Both the position numbers and the translations under genes were made by a program. The notes under the pieces were generated by a model, which was given only the letters and a program-made list of their open reading frames with translations, had not been told where the DNA came from and did no database searches. Of a stretch of DNA of 8,225 nucleotides, positions 6,453 through 8,225 are shown in pieces; positions within the stretch are counted from its first letter, which is position 1; every line of letters starts with the position of its first letter. The DNA lies in assembly GCA_015520395.1 (NCBI GenBank), contig WAQG01000079.1:1-8225 (forward strand), given 5' to 3'. The DNA is from Candidatus Geoarchaeota archaeon (GTDB lineage Archaea; Thermoproteota; Thermoprotei; Gearchaeales; WAQG01).

Positions 6453-8225
6453 ATGGTTTGTCATAGTCATCGTGATTATAGGCTGAAGATAGGGCTTGGG
6501 AAGGGAGAAAGATATATAAAAGTCGCTTTGGTGGGCAATGCTAATGTAGGGAAGAGTGTGTTATTTAACCAACTTACGGGATCGTATCAGATAATAGGTA
6601 ATTGGCCTGGTAAGACTGTTGAAAGGGCTATAGGTAAACTGAGGTTTGAAGGGTATGATATTGTTGTGGTCGATCTGCCGGGAATATATTCCTTATCGAC
6701 ATTCTCTGAGGAGGAGATGATATCTAGAGAGTATATCTTAAGGGAAAAACCTGATGTAGTGATCAATGTTGTCGATGCATCGGTGTTGGAGAGAAACTTA
6801 TACCTCACTTTACAATTGATTGAGATGGAAGTACCTCTAATTATTTGTTTAAACCAAATGGATATGGCTAAGAAGAAAGGGATAATTATCGATGTGAAAA
6901 GATTAGAGGAATTATTGGGTATCCCCGTCATACCTACTGTAGCCATAAGGGGCGAGGGAATCTACGATCTGATGAAGAAAGCTGTTGAGCTCGCGACTGA
7001 TAGAGGGAGACGTCTTAAGCCTAGAATAAAATTTAGGGACATTATCGAGAAGAGAATAGAGAAACTAATGAGAGTAATTGAGAGGGAGGGTCTCCAGCTG
7101 GATTATCCATCCAGATATGTAGCGATAAAGTTGTTGGAGGGCGATGAGGAGATAAGGAGGCTGATTTCTGGGAGGTCAGTAGAGGTACTTGAAGAGGCTA
7201 TGAGGTTGGCGAATGAACTATCAGAGATCTATGGTGAGCCGCCGTATGCCATAATAGCCTCTGAGAGATATCTAGCCATTAGTAAGATTGTATCGAAGGT
7301 GGTAACTCTGATGAAGGTTAAGAGGACGTTTGTTGATTGGCTGGACTGGATAACTACTCATAGGGTATTTGGATACGTAACCTCAGCAGGGGTGTTATTC
7401 TTTCTACTGTTATGGACGTTCTTCATAGGGGATTTTCTGGCTGGATTAATTGAGGGGGTATTTGCATTTCTACAACCAGTAGAGCCCTTAATTCGAGGCC
7501 CCCTATATTCCATTATATGGAATGGTATGTATGGCGGATTTGTGGCTGGGGTAACCTTAGTTATTCCATACGTAATTCCATTTTATTTTTTACTCGCTGT
7601 TATAGAAGACTCCGGAATAATGACTCGAATAGCATTTATGATCGATAGCCTAATGCACAAGATAGGTTTACATGGAAAAGCTATAATTCCGTTAATCTTA
7701 GGATATGGATGTAATGTGCCAGCAATATACAGTACAAGGATATTAGGGAGTAGAAGGGAGAGGTTACTTGCATCGCTATATATAACATTTGTGCCATGCT
7801 CAGCGCGAACAATCGTCATACTTGGACTAGTATCACAGTTTCTAGGAATGTGGTGGGCCATTTTGCTATATATTATAGATATTATAATAATATTCATTCT
7901 CGGTAAGGTAGCTATAAGAGTGGTACCTGGTGAGACCCCAGGCTTAATCATGGAACTGCATTCATTTAGACTGCCGTCGTTAAAAGTCGTCCTTAGACAG
8001 ACGTGGGCAAGGACAAAGTACATAATTTACATAGTATTTCCATTGTATATCTTAGGAAGCGCGGGTGTTCAGGTATTATATGTGCTAGGGTTTCTAAAAC
8101 CCATATCTCTTATATTATCTCCAGTGATGGTCGGTTGGTTAGGATTACCAGCTATAACAGGAATACTATTGTTGTTTGGATTCATAAGGAAAGAATTAAT
8201 ACTACTATTATTAGTAACAATATAC
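6453..8225 (+). CDS. feoB: Ferrous iron transport protein FeoB, C-terminus beyond window
   Basis: FeoB imports Fe2+ across the cytoplasmic membrane under control of a cytoplasmic GTPase domain. The reading frame is open for 591 codons to the window end, and probably only the last segment is missing. The G domain has G1 GNANVGKS (28-35), switch I GNWPGKTVE with Thr55, G3 DLPG (74-77), G4 NQMD (134-137) and a G5-like TVAIRGEG (162-169). A helical GDI region spans about 190-280. Membrane segments begin near residue 305. Transport signatures include EDSGIMTR (385-392), the first gate GYGCNVPA with Cys420, FVPCSAR with Cys449, and the second gate GFIRKELIL near the end. The start ATG lies 2 bases after the dtxR stop, so the genes are cotranscribed and probably translationally coupled, under the iron box upstream of dtxR. 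The N-terminus contains a small Cys-His cluster (CHSH). No separate feoA is visible; its domain is fused to the regulator. Confidence 0.96.
   Translation, partial: MVCHSHRDYRLKIGLGKGERYIKVALVGNANVGKSVLFNQLTGSYQIIGNWPGKTVERAIGKLRFEGYDIVVVDLPGIYSLSTFSEEEMISREYILREKPDVVINVVDASVLERNLYLTLQLIEMEVPLIICLNQMDMAKKKGIIIDVKRLEELLGIPVIPTVAIRGEGIYDLMKKAVELATDRGRRLKPRIKFRDIIEKRIEKLMRVIEREGLQLDYPSRYVAIKLLEGDEEIRRLISGRSVEVLEEAMRLANELSEIYGEPPYAIIASERYLAISKIVSKVVTLMKVKRTFVDWLDWITTHRVFGYVTSAGVLFFLLLWTFFIGDFLAGLIEGVFAFLQPVEPLIRGPLYSIIWNGMYGGFVAGVTLVIPYVIPFYFLLAVIEDSGIMTRIAFMIDSLMHKIGLHGKAIIPLILGYGCNVPAIYSTRILGSRRERLLASLYITFVPCSARTIVILGLVSQFLGMWWAILLYIIDIIIIFILGKVAIRVVPGETPGLIMELHSFRLPSLKVVLRQTWARTKYIIYIVFPLYILGSAGVQVLYVLGFLKPISLILSPVMVGWLGLPAITGILLLFGFIRKELILLLLVTIY

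Noticed and set aside
6511..6522. TATA-like word in the 5' part of feoB
   Set aside because: It lies inside the coding sequence before the G1 motif. A message starting about 25 bases further on would lose the first GTPase strand, so it is unlikely to be a feoB promoter.
7583..8023. Open frames on the minus strand inside feoB (also 6587-6946)
   Set aside because: They are opposite conserved FeoB GTPase and membrane segments and look like shadows.

Overview
The window looks like chromosomal DNA from a thermophilic archaeon. The evidence is archaeal-type promoters (TATA boxes about 25 bp from very short or absent leaders), a tRNA 3' end with an encoded CCA, heavy use of AGG/AGA and ATA codons, and a class II ribonucleotide reductase carrying an intein. 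A TACK-type lineage (Thermoproteota or Korarchaeota) would fit, but the sequence does not allow a species call.

Left part (1-5311, leftward genes, GC-rich): a large class II ribonucleotide reductase (nrdJ, 1425-5276) carries a 394-residue LAGLIDADG intein inserted between the conserved Asn-Pro and the catalytic Cys of the active site. It is followed 64 bp downstream, on the same strand and behind its own TATA box, by the large subunit of an acyl-CoA mutase of the methylmalonyl-CoA mutase family (1-1360, cut by the window edge). Both are adenosylcobalamin radical enzymes. The mutase has Phe and Gln at the two positions that are Tyr89 and Arg207 in true methylmalonyl-CoA mutase, a combination known from isobutyryl-CoA mutases.

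Middle (5277-5721): a 445-bp intergenic region. It holds the leftward nrdJ promoter and a 44-nt 3' fragment of a tRNA gene (tRNA-Lys(CTT)-like, 5427-5470, minus strand) with no 5' half. After an AT-rich stretch comes a DtxR-type iron box placed against the TATA box of the rightward operon. The tRNA fragment has its CCA end toward nrdJ and its broken end toward the iron genes, and base composition falls across it. This is the arrangement expected at the chromosomal end of an island integrated into a tRNA gene.

Right part (5722-8225, rightward, AT-rich): a DtxR-family iron-dependent repressor with a C-terminal FeoA-like domain. It is followed two bases later by feoB, the GTPase-coupled ferrous iron transporter, which runs off the window end. 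Under iron-replete conditions the repressor probably binds the palindrome at its own promoter and shuts off itself and FeoB, so this is a self-contained ferrous-iron uptake switch. No CRISPR array, insertion sequence or complete RNA gene was seen.
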